64,000 nucleotides of DNA, taken from positions 62,001 to 126,000 of the forward strand of contig MU405212.1 in NCBI GenBank assembly GCA_022836615.1. The letters run 5' to 3'. The translations under genes and the position numbers were made by a program. Shown here piece after piece: positions 44,147 to 55,067 of the stretch (position 1 is the stretch's first letter; each line of letters opens with the position of its first letter). A model generated the notes under the pieces. It was not told where the DNA came from. It ran no database searches and saw nothing but the letters and a program-made list of their open reading frames with translations. This stretch comes from Annulohypoxylon bovei var. microspora (Eukaryota; Ascomycota; Sordariomycetes; Xylariales; Hypoxylaceae).

Positions 44147-46333
44147 TTTGGCGAATAAGTATGCTATGTTATGTCCCTCAAATGGAGTTTGAAAGACACA
44201 CAAGATGTGAGATTGGAATGATTATTCAAGACTCTTTGCAAGAGGCCATGATCTCCTTTTATCCACGACGAGTCTCCGCCATCTACGCGTCCAGTACCAA
44301 CTCGATTGGAAGCAATTATGAAGGCATCCACAATACTACCGAATTCGTATAATTATTATTGATGGCGAAGTCAGATCAGCTGTTGTGTTCTTACCTGATG
44401 GGATGGGCCGCAACACGAGGCCGTAGGTGGAGGTGATCTTGCATCGGGATTGACAAGTAATTACTTCCTATTTGAACGTTGGCAAGCTTGGACACGTAGA
44501 GAACGAACCAGATTATGATTGTACACATCTTGCATTAGCCCCGGGGATGCTATGGCCGCCGTAGTTTATCTGCTTCCGACCCTTAAAATTGGATTATTTG
44601 ACCTCTTGGATCCTGTTGGCATAAGACTCCCAACGTCTACATATGACTCAAAATCTGACGATCGACGCCAGCGTATAGCTCCAGAGCTTAGCTCGATTTC
44701 AATCCCAATCGAGACCCTCAAGTTACCAATGGGCTTCATTCCAGCAAATTCATGAACCCCTATAAGCTGTCTCATGCTTTGTTGTTCGCGGTTTGACCCA
44801 CAATAAACACGTACGAGAGCCGACGTACGACTATTTAGGAACAAATCGCTACCTAAAGTGAGGCTTGACTTGTTTCCCGTTGTAGGATAAGCCACATAGC
44901 AGTTTGAATGATTACTATTTGTCAAGAAAGTTCTCTATGGATCTTTGGTAAGCAACTAGGCTGTGGCAACTTTGGAGGATTTCATTAATAATCTGGGAAC
45001 CTTATGAGTAGTTGGGCTTCTATGTCCTATAGTGGCAAGATAGTTTCCCCATACAGCCAAGCACCAATCAGAATTCATTTTCTTATTCATTTTCATATGT
45101 TTCAGAATCCTAGGTTTGTCCCTAGCTATCTTGTGTCTCAAGACTTTAGAGTTAGATAGCTCTTTGATTTTGTGAAAACATTTTATACTAACTATGCCTA
45201 ACTAAAGTCTAACGATGGCATAGAATTGTCGTATAGATGATTCTACCATAGAGGATTATTATATAGAATCAGTCAAATAGCATGCTTAACATTAGGACAA
45301 GAGGGACCGGTCCACTCTTGTGGATCATATTGGAGATATGCAACTCCATAGAATTACTTCTAACCTCAAGTAGGTAGGTAGATATCTATCGAAAGAAATT
45401 TCCATGGCAGAGACAGCTTTTTGTATGTCCTGTAAATTTGATGACTCATCTCAGCGGAATTTCTAGTGATAATTTAACTGTTATCATGGACTACTCTATG
45501 TGAATTTGGGCCTAAATTGTATTCTTTCTCGAGTATTCTTCAGAATGCTTGCTTCTTTAGCTGAAGGCATCGCCAAATTTCAGGCCTTTAAATTAACGAA
45601 ATCCTAAGAATTTATGATAGGCCTAAATCTTACTAGAAATATGGTCTTCCTACCAGCGGCTACTAAACGGCGTTGGGTTACTGATTATGATTATTTTGTC
45701 GACCACTCGACGGAGGCACGATAAATTATGAGAATGATAGACTCGGTTGGCATATCATATGGAAAGAACTTCCTGTTGTTAGAAAACCTAATTCAAATTG
45801 CATGCTCCGGTGTAGCTGAGTTTGTGTGTGAGTATATACCATGGTTAGCTGCCAATTGCCAGCCTCATCACTCATCGTAAATAGGGGTTCCCTTTGAAGC
45901 TACCTATTCAATAACAAAGATTCACATCTTCCTGCCTGTCATTAACGGATAAGAATTCACATCCTGCAAATTTTGACAATATTCTCATGATACTGACGAT
46001 AAGTTCTTGAGGAAGCTGAGCGTGCTAGGTAAAGGAGCCCATGGAGTTCAACGGCATATGTAACGATAATCGCTCAGCACCCGCCGACCTAACTCATTCT
46101 CCTTTTATTCTAGGGCAAGGGCATTCTGACCGAGAAGCAACGCTGATGAAGCTTTGATTTCATTCATTCTAGCTGAATTCTTTCGGGGTACAGAAATTCT
46201 CACCCACACACCATCAGCTTCTTGACGCTGAAGCAGATCAACAAGAATAAACAATCTCATCACATCCGACAATCGATCATCTAGGTATCTCAAAATCATC
46301 CAATCTACCTCATTACTAGCTCTTGGAATACTA
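44147..46333. other. 2.2-kb AT-rich intergenic region
   Basis: No gene supported; frames at 44519-44755 and 44566-44925 lack domain or codon support. The left end is the AKR promoter. Confidence 0.5.
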
Positions 46334-46990
46334 ATGATCCCTAGGGACAAGATGCCTCTCGAATCTTACTGGTGGGATATGCCTGCAATAGTCGGCCGCG
46401 ATTCCCTCCTGAGACGCGCTAGCAGAACCCGACTGAAGCGTCTTGTCAATTACAAAACCCGCGACTACGACAATGATGCCAATGATGCTTGCGAAGTGAT
46501 CTCAGTGGACTTTGATACTGACGACCCGACCAAGCTGATCCCGGGCGTTCATTCGGACATCAAACCGCCCATCCTACTAATGCGAGCCTCACCTAAGGAT
46601 TGGGATCGACCAGCATTCGAGAAGTATCTTCTCGGAGAGTGGATGGACTCGAATGGTCCGGACAAGCCCTGCCTAGTGCTGCTTCCTGCGCCCGCGTCCG
46701 CCGGAATGGAAATCGAGGAATTCTGGGCAACTGAGATCCTCCCTCACTGTCTCAACAAGGAGGACAAGGTCAGCAAGAACGACAAGGCTGACGAGGACGA
46801 GAACAAATCGGTACAAGTTCTCACGCGCCATGGTTGGGTGGACTTGGAGGTGCGCAGCATAGACGATTGGATGGACTCAATCGATGTGGATTACCCGGAG
46901 ACCTGGGAAGAGGGTGGTGATGCTGTCGCCAAATATCAATCTGAACCCTCGGTACCCGGCACCCAATTTCTAACCGATTGGCTATTGTGA
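46334..46990 (+). CDS. hypothetical protein, lineage-restricted
   Basis: Single exon, 218 aa from ATG at 46334 (a second Met is at residue 7). I recognise no domain. The sequence is acidic and Trp-rich (SYWWDMPA, KDWDRPAFEKYLLGEW, FWATEILPH, DDWMDSIDVDYPETW), without signal peptide or membrane segment. Residues ~145-160 are a Lys/Asp-rich linker. Codon choice and Trp/Asp pattern look like a real protein. Confidence 0.6.
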   Translation: MIPRDKMPLESYWWDMPAIVGRDSLLRRASRTRLKRLVNYKTRDYDNDANDACEVISVDFDTDDPTKLIPGVHSDIKPPILLMRASPKDWDRPAFEKYLLGEWMDSNGPDKPCLVLLPAPASAGMEIEEFWATEILPHCLNKEDKVSKNDKADEDENKSVQVLTRHGWVDLEVRSIDDWMDSIDVDYPETWEEGGDAVAKYQSEPSVPGTQFLTDWLL

Positions 46991-47722
46991 GACTCTCGCC
47001 ATTTCCAAGCAAGCTGGGCTTGATAATATCCAGAACTCGGGGATATCTGCAGGAACCGGTTGAGATACAATAGCATCAAGATCGTTGGAGACATTAGGGG
47101 TTTTTCGTCAGGTCACACCATCCATGGCACGCCATACACACGTCTCCTTAGACAATGATGTTGGTTCGTCCACCCTACGATAGCTAGCAAGATGAGGGTA
47201 TGCAAACGATATAAAAACCAACACATTCGTCAATGATGAATACCGTTCAACTCGTGCGCGCTTGCTTCTTTTTAGTAAATGAGAGATCTTCGCTTATGGC
47301 CCCCTCACCTCTAATGCTTTCAACAATAGGCGTAACATACCCTCCGATTGCAGAGAATAGGTGTAGAGAATGAAACGAATGTGGCCCCCAAGCATTGAAA
47401 TGAATGTAGCTTGAATTGAAGAATGGTACTTAGGTACATATATATCATTGAAAAAAGTGAAAGAATTAGGTAACATATCGCTTAGTCATGTATATTCCAC
47501 TTAAACGAGACTTATGACGTAATAGGCAGCTTGCCACATCCTTAAGCCGAGCATCATTAAAGTCGAAATGATATTACCTCACATCCGCCTCACGACCATC
47601 CGATACTCTCCTTCTCTATACTCCTAATGACATCTATTACTCTTCTTGTATCTGCGATCGTTTCTCCGTCCTATCATATACCTTAACGCCAACGTCTTTC
47701 CCGACCCGACGAGGCCGTCTGT
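46991..47722. other. intergenic, promoter of the SelO gene
   Basis: No gene supported. It holds the 3' flank of the orphan gene and the SelO promoter. Confidence 0.5.
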
Positions 47723-49714
47723 ATGCTTTTCCGCCGCATCGCGCATCGAAGCCTCCCACACTTGCGACTGGCGCAAATGGCGTCCCAATTCTCGACCAAC
47801 GGCGCGAAGAATTCCGCCTCCAACACCTCAGCATTACCTATCAACGACATCCCGAAATCGTGGTCCTTCACCTCCAAGCTTCCTCCCGACTCCCTCTTCC
47901 CAACCCCCGCCGACTCGCACAAGACGCCCCGCGACCAGATCGGCCCGCGGCAAGTCCGCGACGCCCTCTTCACCTGGGTGCGCCCGCAACCCGTCTCGCA
48001 GCCGGAGCTCCTCGCCACCAGCCCCGCCGCCCTGCGCGACCTCAACATCCGCTTCGACGACGCGCAGACCCCCGACTCCGACTCCGACTTCGTGGCCACG
48101 GTCGCGGGCAATAAGCTGCAAGGATGGGACGAAGAAAAGCAGGAAGGCGGCTACCCGTGGGCGCAGTGCTACGGGGGGTTCCAGTTCGGCCAGTGGGCGG
48201 GCCAGCTCGGCGACGGGCGCGCCATCTCGCTGTTCGAGACGACGAACCCGGACACGGGGGTGCGGTATGAGCTGCAGTTGAAGGGCGCGGGGCTGACGCC
48301 GTATAGCCGCTTCGCGGACGGCAAGGCGGTGCTGAGGAGTAGCATCCGCGAGTTCGTCGTCAGCGAGGCGCTGAACGCGCTCGGCATACCGACGACGCGC
48401 GCCTTGAGCCTGACGCTGCTACCGGGTGTCAAGGTGCGCAGGGAGACGACGGAGCCGGGGGCGATTGTGGCGCGGTTCGCGGAGTCGTGGCTAAGGATTG
48501 GGAATTTTGATATCCTTAGGGCGCGCGGCGATAGGGATCTTATTCGGAAGCTGGCGACGTATGTTGCCGAGGATGTATTCGGCGGTTGGGACACGCTACC
48601 AGGTCGTCTTGATGATCCCGATAAGCCGACGGAATCTGCGCCTCCAAAGCGTGGCATTCCTGCAGATGCCATTGAGGGGCCGGATGAATCGGCGGAGAAC
48701 CGGTTTACGCGACTATACCGAGAGATCGTGCGGCGCAACGCACTGACAGTGGCCAAGTGGCAAGCTTACGGTTTCATGAACGGCGTATTGAACACAGATA
48801 ATACCTCCCTTTTCGGGTTGAGCATCGACTTCGGCCCCTTCGCGTTTATGGACAACTTCGATCCTAGCTACACCCCTAATCACGACGACTACATGTTGCG
48901 ATATAGCTACCGCAACCAGCCAAGCATTATATGGTGGAATCTGGTACGTCTAGGTGAGTCTCTCGGCGAATCAATTGGCTCCGGGTCACAAGTAGACGAC
49001 CCAAAATTCGTCGAAGACGGCGTCAAAGAGGACGACGCAAGTAGCATCATCGAAAGGGCCGAGAAGATTATCATGCAAATTGGCGAGGAGTACAAAGCTG
49101 TGTTCCTCGGCGAATACAAGAAGCTGATGTCAGCCCGGTTGGGATTGAAGAATCACAAAGAGAGCGATTTCGAGGAGCTGTTCAGCGGCATCCTTGATAC
49201 TATGGAAGCCCTGGAGCTGGACTTCAACCTCTTCTTCCGTCGCTTAAGTTCGGTCAAAGTTGACGAGCTGGAGACGGAGGATGCAAGACGTGACAGAGCT
49301 AGCGTATTCTTTTACAGCGACGGTGTCACAGGCTTGGGCGGAGAAGCGGAGGGCCGTAAGCGCGTCGGGGAGTGGCTGGGCAAGTGGCGGCAACGCATCC
49401 TCGAAGATTGGGGTGATGGCCAAACCGTCTCAGGCGAGCAAGATATAGAAAGGATGCAAGCCATGAAGAAGGTCAACCCTAGCTTCATTCCCAGAGGCTG
49501 GATCCTCGACGAGATCATCCGAAGAGTAGAGAAGGACGACGAGAGAGACGTCCTAGACAGAGTCATGCACATGGCTCTACACCCATTCGAAGAGAGCTGG
49601 ACCGGTCGCGCGTTCGACGGCAAGGAATACAAGGGCGACATTGACGAAGAGACAAGGTGGACGAGTGATGTACCGAAGATTGGTCGGGCTTTGCAGTGTA
49701 GCTGCAGCTCGTAG
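47723..49714 (+). CDS. FMP40: SelO/Fmp40 protein adenylyltransferase, mitochondrial
   Basis: Single exon, 663 aa. The N-terminus (MLFRRIAHRSLPHLRLAQMASQF) is Arg/Leu/Ser-rich, a likely mitochondrial presequence. The SelO pseudokinase fold follows: YGGFQFGQWAGQLGDGRAI, ELQLKGAGLTPYSR, DGKAVLRSSIREFV and NTDNTSLFGLSIDFGP, the last being the metal-binding segment. SelO enzymes bind ATP upside down and AMPylate proteins in redox control. The chain ends QCSCSS, with Cys at the third-from-last position, where animal SelO carries selenocysteine. Overall length matches the family. TGTATATA occurs 266 nt past the stop. Confidence 0.92.
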   Translation: MLFRRIAHRSLPHLRLAQMASQFSTNGAKNSASNTSALPINDIPKSWSFTSKLPPDSLFPTPADSHKTPRDQIGPRQVRDALFTWVRPQPVSQPELLATSPAALRDLNIRFDDAQTPDSDSDFVATVAGNKLQGWDEEKQEGGYPWAQCYGGFQFGQWAGQLGDGRAISLFETTNPDTGVRYELQLKGAGLTPYSRFADGKAVLRSSIREFVVSEALNALGIPTTRALSLTLLPGVKVRRETTEPGAIVARFAESWLRIGNFDILRARGDRDLIRKLATYVAEDVFGGWDTLPGRLDDPDKPTESAPPKRGIPADAIEGPDESAENRFTRLYREIVRRNALTVAKWQAYGFMNGVLNTDNTSLFGLSIDFGPFAFMDNFDPSYTPNHDDYMLRYSYRNQPSIIWWNLVRLGESLGESIGSGSQVDDPKFVEDGVKEDDASSIIERAEKIIMQIGEEYKAVFLGEYKKLMSARLGLKNHKESDFEELFSGILDTMEALELDFNLFFRRLSSVKVDELETEDARRDRASVFFYSDGVTGLGGEAEGRKRVGEWLGKWRQRILEDWGDGQTVSGEQDIERMQAMKKVNPSFIPRGWILDEIIRRVEKDDERDVLDRVMHMALHPFEESWTGRAFDGKEYKGDIDEETRWTSDVPKIGRALQCSCSS

Positions 49715-50098
49715 TCTTAAGCCTCGAATCAAAATCTGCTTTTTTTGCACTTTAGCTGAGACGAATGATCGCTTGGCGATTTTTTGCCCAACATGAGGGT
49801 CGAATCTGCATATTGGCAGTTAGAACTATCCGAAGGATCAGTTTAATCTATCCATCATATCAGTTGTCAATTGCCAGCCATATATTTTCAATACTCCCTG
49901 TCTTGTCGCACAATCTAGGCATCACTTTAGCTATGCTTTGCCGCGATCCCCGATTTGATCCTACCTTGGCACCTAGGTATGTATATAGGATATAGAAGAG
50001 AGTTAGCATCCCCGCTTCTCAGCCTTACCTTTCTCATTCTCATCGTGATATAGTTTTGCTCGTTCTCTGTTGCGGAGACAGCTCGAATTTCCGGCATT

Positions 50099-51250
50099 AT
50101 GGACGCTATTCGCACTAATGTGGTCCACGGGGTAGACCATGGCAATGAGATATTTCAGAACAATGTGGTTTCACAACTCATATCGGGACAGTCTATCAAG
50201 GCCCTAATGACACGATCATCTGGGTCTCGAGCAATCACACGCGCTTTTGTATCGATTTTTCTACCGATCCAGACAATCATCGTCATCTTAATATTTGTGA
50301 GCGTACGTAGCTTCGATCTTTTTCCCTGAAAGCACTCCCAGGAGTCCTAATAGTCACAGATTGAATATACCCTATACAACATCTTCCAAGTTTTAGCGAT
50401 CGTCGAGGACGATGCTCCTAAATCTTACGAAGAATTGGCAAATAAAGATGTCGTGGAGCTGGAAGAATTACTAAACGAGGACAGGGCCGCTCTTGTAGAT
50501 GAAGGCTTGGCCCCTCGGTCGAAGCCCATCACCTCGAGTCTTCGTTCGATATATCGCCTCCTGCGTTCCATTAGCGGCAAGAGATCTCTTCTCCGAGGTA
50601 TCTGGTGCTGGATACCCCTTAAGTTAACTACCATCTTGATCGTCTTCCTTCTCAGCCAGATCCCATTCGTGCCTATCGTCATCGCCTGGCTTATCGCATC
50701 TCTGCTCACCTTGCCCTGGTACACTGCCTGGATGCACATCGTCATCACAGAGCCTAGCAATAAGTATTTCTGGCGCCGTCTCCCGCCCTTCGGCCTTGTA
50801 TTCCGCGCCGGTGGCCCGCCGATTCTAGCCTATTCCCTCATTAGGGGGTTCGAGGGCGGTGTCGTCTCAACCTTAATATCCACGTCACTGGACTTTGACT
50901 TATATGTTAATAGTCTTATGGACTTTGTTATCTACCCAGTCCTTGCGTTGTTTATTTGGACCTTTATCGTCATTCCAGTCGACGCGATCTTGATCCGCAT
51001 CCTGGCTTCCTTACTCCCTGAAGAGGAGCGGACGGTTGTGCCGCTCCACCGCTCCATCATGCTACATAGGCGTGAGGGAAGGGAATATGTGTCTCTACGC
51101 GATGCTTGGAGGTCGTTCTCGCGGCCTACTTTGGTGAGGCTATTCAAGCTATCTGCCAAGATCTTCGGGTTTTGCCTCGCGGTGGATTCCGTCATGGTTG
51201 TGGTTGTGATTGCTGAGTGGTTCATTATAATTAGATTCGTGCGTAGGTAG
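50099..51250 (+). CDS. polytopic membrane protein of unknown function
   Basis: Exons 50099-50302 and 50360-51250 join in phase 0 to 364 aa. Hydrophobic segments lie near 48-68 (FVSIFLPIQTIIVILIFVS), ~140-165 (TTILIVFLLSQIPFVPIVIAW), ~225-250 (DFVIYPVLALFIWTFIVIPV) and the C-terminus (VDSVMVVVVIAEWFIIIRF). No catalytic motif is visible. It resembles a group of fungal membrane proteins often labelled 'ubiquitin carrier protein' by propagation; I see no ubiquitin-related feature. The upstream region 49715-50098 contains no gene. Confidence 0.72.
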
Positions 51251-51760
51251 GAATTAGCAGTGGGTATTATTGGATCTTTGGATGTTATTGAATGACTTGG
51301 ACGTTGACAGCCATGGATACAGGGAAAATCTGTTCATTTTTCTCACAACATTGCTACTTGATTCGATAGGTTTGACGTTACAGTGCTACCCAGCGTTCAC
51401 ATCAGGCTAAGGAATATATTAGATTTAAATTTTCCTACTTCATTGTCATCGTATCCATTCAGGTGTACCTGGCTATGTATATAGGTACGTGGTATACCGA
51501 AGTCCACCCCTTAAAGTTACGATCGAGGCTATTTTCCACCAAGATAGAATTCGACCACCTAATCAATCACTTGAAGCTAGATTCTCTCATAACTCTTAGC
51601 GCAGCTTCATCCCATAATATATCGTGGTATCCGGTATTACCTTGGCCAATGCTCGGAAGGAGTGGTCCAGTCTCTGGTGGCTCTTTCACTTAGCAAAGCA
51701 CATAGACCGAAAAAAGATCCAAACCAGCAAGCAACATTGGGGCCAGCCTAATATGTTAAA
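51251..51760. other. intergenic
   Basis: No gene. A TGTATATA motif lies near 51475, 3' of the membrane-protein gene. Confidence 0.45.
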
Positions 51761-51860
51761 TGGCCGAGCTGGTGCAGCGATGCCTGCATTCGATTGTCAT
51801 TGCTATTGCTCTTGCTTCTCCGGTGGGCGCTCGCATGAGGGTTCGATTCCTTCGACGGTC
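51761..51860 (+). ncRNA. tRNA-like Pol III-type unit, copy 2
   Basis: TGGCCGAGCTGG at 51760-51771 fits the box A consensus of Leu/Ser tRNAs, and GGTTCGATTCC at 51840-51850 is a perfect box B, at a normal spacing. The ends GGCCG and CGGTC pair over five positions, but two acceptor positions mismatch and no anticodon stem forms. A run of ten or more T follows after CACTAATC. It shares the core TGCTATTGCTCTTG and the AATC-T run with the copy at 29757-29854. The region 51861-52052 has no gene. Confidence 0.45.
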
Positions 51861-52450
51861 CTTTCACTAATCTTTTTTTTTTCCGTCGCTTAACCCCTTT
51901 CTTTAGAGCTCCCGACACTCGCGCAAACACAATTCCACACTCCTTTTATCTCCATTTCATATTTATTTCTGTCCTCAATTAATTACTATCGTCATTACTT
52001 AAAATGTCCAAAATGCAACTTTTGACCATAAATTAATTGGGCGCAAGCCAAATCACAATTCGCTTCTCACCCTTAGCTTAGATGGCGTGGAATTCTTGTT
52101 CTCCCAAACCGTCAAATTCATAACCTGCACACCCCAGCCCTCCAGTTCCTCAATCGCAGCCTCTTTATCCGCAGCACTCGTGGATTCAGTAGCATCTTCG
52201 ATTAGTATGACCTCGTATCCCAGCTTAATCCCGTCGATGCTCGTGCCGCGCACACACGCATTGGTCAGGAGCCCAGTGACAACAAGAGTCTCGATACTGT
52301 GCAAACCCAGTTCCGAGTGCAGGGTCGTGAATCGGTGGTACTGGTTATCCGCAAAAGCGGAGTACGAGTCCACACGGTGGTCCTGCGCTTTCTTGATGTA
52401 GTTGACGGGGCTCTGGTATCCTTCGATAAGATGCAGACGCGTCTGGACAT

Positions 52451-52646
52451 TGTTGAAAGATTCACCTACTTAGCAAGCATTAATTAGGTGGAGATAGGGC
52501 TACTTAGGGTAATATGCATGACATGTTATATTATGGTGGTTGATTTTGTGATCCTTGATCGTAATAAACGCGTTTTTAGAGATATATGAGTTTTAGGGCT
52601 GATTAATCTAGGACCTACTGCCTTTCTAACCCCAACTGTTTTAATA
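52451..52646 (-). repeat. LTR (3' LTR in element orientation)
   Basis: 196 bp, aligned without gaps to 54872-55067 at an offset of 2421 bp. Its inner end reads TTTTAATA where the other copy has TTTCAACA, three C-to-T changes. Confidence 0.85.
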
Positions 52647-52729
52647 TACCCCTTTAGATCCAGTAGCATGGTTAATTTAACGTCAACCTAATCCGTAATA
52701 TCCTTATTTAGTTAATCCGTGATAATCTT

Positions 52730-53580
52730 TAAACTCTTGCGAGGGTGTTCAAAAGCCCCAATACAAAGTTTTTAAGGCAAATACCACTTCCGTAATATAT
52801 TCACTTTTCGTGATAAACACTAAAACGCGCACTTGGTGTACGTCTTTTCAGGAAGCGCGATAGCTTTAATTGTTATAAATGTCAAATATGTCCTAATTAT
52901 CGTCGCATCCCTTTAAAATGTTAAACTTTTGCAAGGATATTTAGGAGCTTTAGTATGGGGTTCTTAGGGTAATTGTTATTTCCGTAGTGTGTTCACTTTT
53001 CGTGATAAACACTAAAACACATACCTTATGTACGTTTTCTTAGGAAGCGCAATAGCTTTAATTGTTATAGGTACCAAGTATATCCTAATCACCGTTACAT
53101 CCTTTTAAGATGTTAAACTTTTGCAAAGGTATTTAAAAGCTTCAATATAAGATTCTTAAGGTAATCGCCACTTTTGTAGTGTGTTCACTTTTCGTGATAA
53201 CCTTATTTTCCCGTGATAAATATTAAAATACATATAACGGTATATACTTTCTTCTTAAGAAGTGCGATAGTTTTAACCGTTACAAATGTTAAATATATCT
53301 TAATTACCTTTGCACCTTTTTAGGGTATTAAACTTTTGTAAAGGTATTTAAAAGCTTTAATATAAGGTTTTTAAGGTAATTACCACTCCCGTAATATGTT
53401 TATTTTTTGTAATAAATATTAAAGCGTATATTTTATGTATGTTTTTTTAAAAAGCGTGATAGCTTTAATTATTATAAGTGTTAATTTTAAACTAATCATT
53501 GTTTATGTTTAAACTTTTGCGAAGGTATTTTAAAAGCTTTAATACGAAATTCTTAAGGCAATCGTTACTTTTAAGTTCAT
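52730..53580. repeat. four and a half ~180-215-bp tandem repeats inside the retroelement
   Basis: Units start with AAACTTTTGC-like sequence near 52730, 52923, 53115, 53330 and 53511. Each contains TTCACTTTTCGTGATAAACA- and GCGATAGCTTTAATTGTTA-like segments. Later units are progressively more AT-rich, and from 53580 to 54858 the sequence is nearly all A and T (TTAAATTAAAAATTATTATT-like). Confidence 0.7.
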
Positions 53581-54858
53581 TTTTTATTTATTTTTCTTTA
53601 TTTTTTTAACCTTATTTTCCTTTTTAAACTTTTATTTATTTTATTAAAAATGCTTTTTAATTAATTAAATTCATTTTTTATTTTTTTCTTTTATAATTTT
53701 CTCGAATATTAAATTTAAATTAATTATTATTAAATTAAAAGTTATTATCGTTAAATTAAAAATTATCATTAAATTGAAAATTATCGTTAAAGTGAAAATT
53801 ATTATTAAAGTAAAGGTCGTTACGTTAAAGATCGTCGTTAAGTTAAGGATTATTATTAAATTAAAAATTATTATTAAGTTAAAAATTATTATTAAAATTA
53901 TTATTATTAAATTAAAAATTATTATTTAATTAATACTTTTCGTTAAATTAATCGTTATTAAATTAAAATTCATCGTTAAATTTTAAAAAAAAATAAATCG
54001 ATTTTTCATGTATTAATTCATTTTTTTTATATTATAACGATTTTATATAATTTTTTTTTAATTTTTTTACCATTTTTAAATGGTTTAAAATTATTTTTTT
54101 TTTTTTAACTTAATCGTTAATAATTTTCGTTATATTAACCTTTTTAATTTTTTTTTATACGTATATAAATTTCTCGGGTTATTATTTTATTTAAAAGGAT
54201 TTTAATATTATAAGTTTTTTTAAAACCTTTTTTCATTTCGTAAATTACTTTTCCGGGCCTTTATTTAACCATTCCTTAAAATGAAATTTATATAACTTTT
54301 TAAACTTTATTTTTTATTTAATTAATTTTTAAATTTCCGTTAATTTTATAATTATTTATAATGTTATTAACCACGTTTTAATATTTTTATTTAAATTAAA
54401 ATAATAATATAAATTTTTTTTAATTATTTTTTAAATCTTAATTTAAAGATTTATAATTTCGGTTATAATAAATATTTATTTATATATTTCGTATTAATAT
54501 ATAATAAACGCTTAATTTTATAACCTTAATTCGTTACGATTTAATTAATTAATTATTTTATTAAATAATTTATTTAAATCCGAAATTAATAATTATGGTT
54601 TTAAAGTAATATTTAATTCCGGGTTTACGTATAATTAAATTATTTCGAAAATAACCGATTTCGTTTAATTTTATTATTAACGTTATTACATTTGGTTATT
54701 TAAGATTATTTTTATTAAACTGTTTATTATATTATTTTTTTTATAAAATAAATTAATAAATTTCTTATAAATTAAATCGATAAGATTTTTCGTAATCGTT
54801 TTTTAATAAAAATTAAATTTCGTAATAAAAAATAATTTTTATAATAATCGTTTACGTA

Positions 54859-54871
54859 CCGGGCTTATAAC
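54859..54871 (-). other. candidate primer-binding site of the retroelement
   Basis: Minus-strand GTTATAAGCCCGG abuts the 5' LTR. With one G-to-A change reversed, its first 11 bases are the complement of the initiator tRNA-Met anticodon arm (GGGCTCATAAC), as used by copia-type elements that prime from a half tRNA. Confidence 0.55.
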
Positions 54872-55067
54872 TGTTAAAAGATTCACTTACTTAACAAGCA
54901 TTAATTAAATGGAGATAGGGCTATTTAAGGTGGTATGTATGATATGTTGTATTGTGGTGGTTGATCTTGTGATCCTTGATCGCGGTAAACGCGTTTCTAG
55001 AGATATATGGGTTTTAGGGCTGACTAATCCAGGACCCACTGCCTTTCTGACCCCGGCTGTTTCAACA
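54872..55067 (-). repeat. LTR (5' LTR in element orientation)
   Basis: 196 bp; retains TTTCAACA at its outer end. Several of its positions are A/T where the partner has G/C and vice versa, so both copies were mutated independently. Confidence 0.85.

Larger units (their letters stand above)
52451..55067 (-). mobile_element. RIP-degraded LTR retroelement, copia-like, non-autonomous or deleted
   Basis: Two 196-bp direct repeats (52451-52646, 54872-55067) bound a 2.2-kb AT-rich interior. The intact ends read TGTTGAAA (52451) and TTTCAACA (55067), matching inverted termini of an LTR. Flanks GACAT and GACAC form a 5-bp target duplication with one transition. On the minus strand the 5' LTR is followed directly by GTTATAAGCCC, 10 of 11 bases complementary to the initiator-tRNA-Met anticodon arm, the copia-type half-tRNA primer, and AAAGGGG (52649-52655) precedes the 3' LTR as a polypurine tract. 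About 27 differences between LTRs are all transitions. No gag or pol frame survives; the interior is too short for a full set. Confidence 0.85.
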
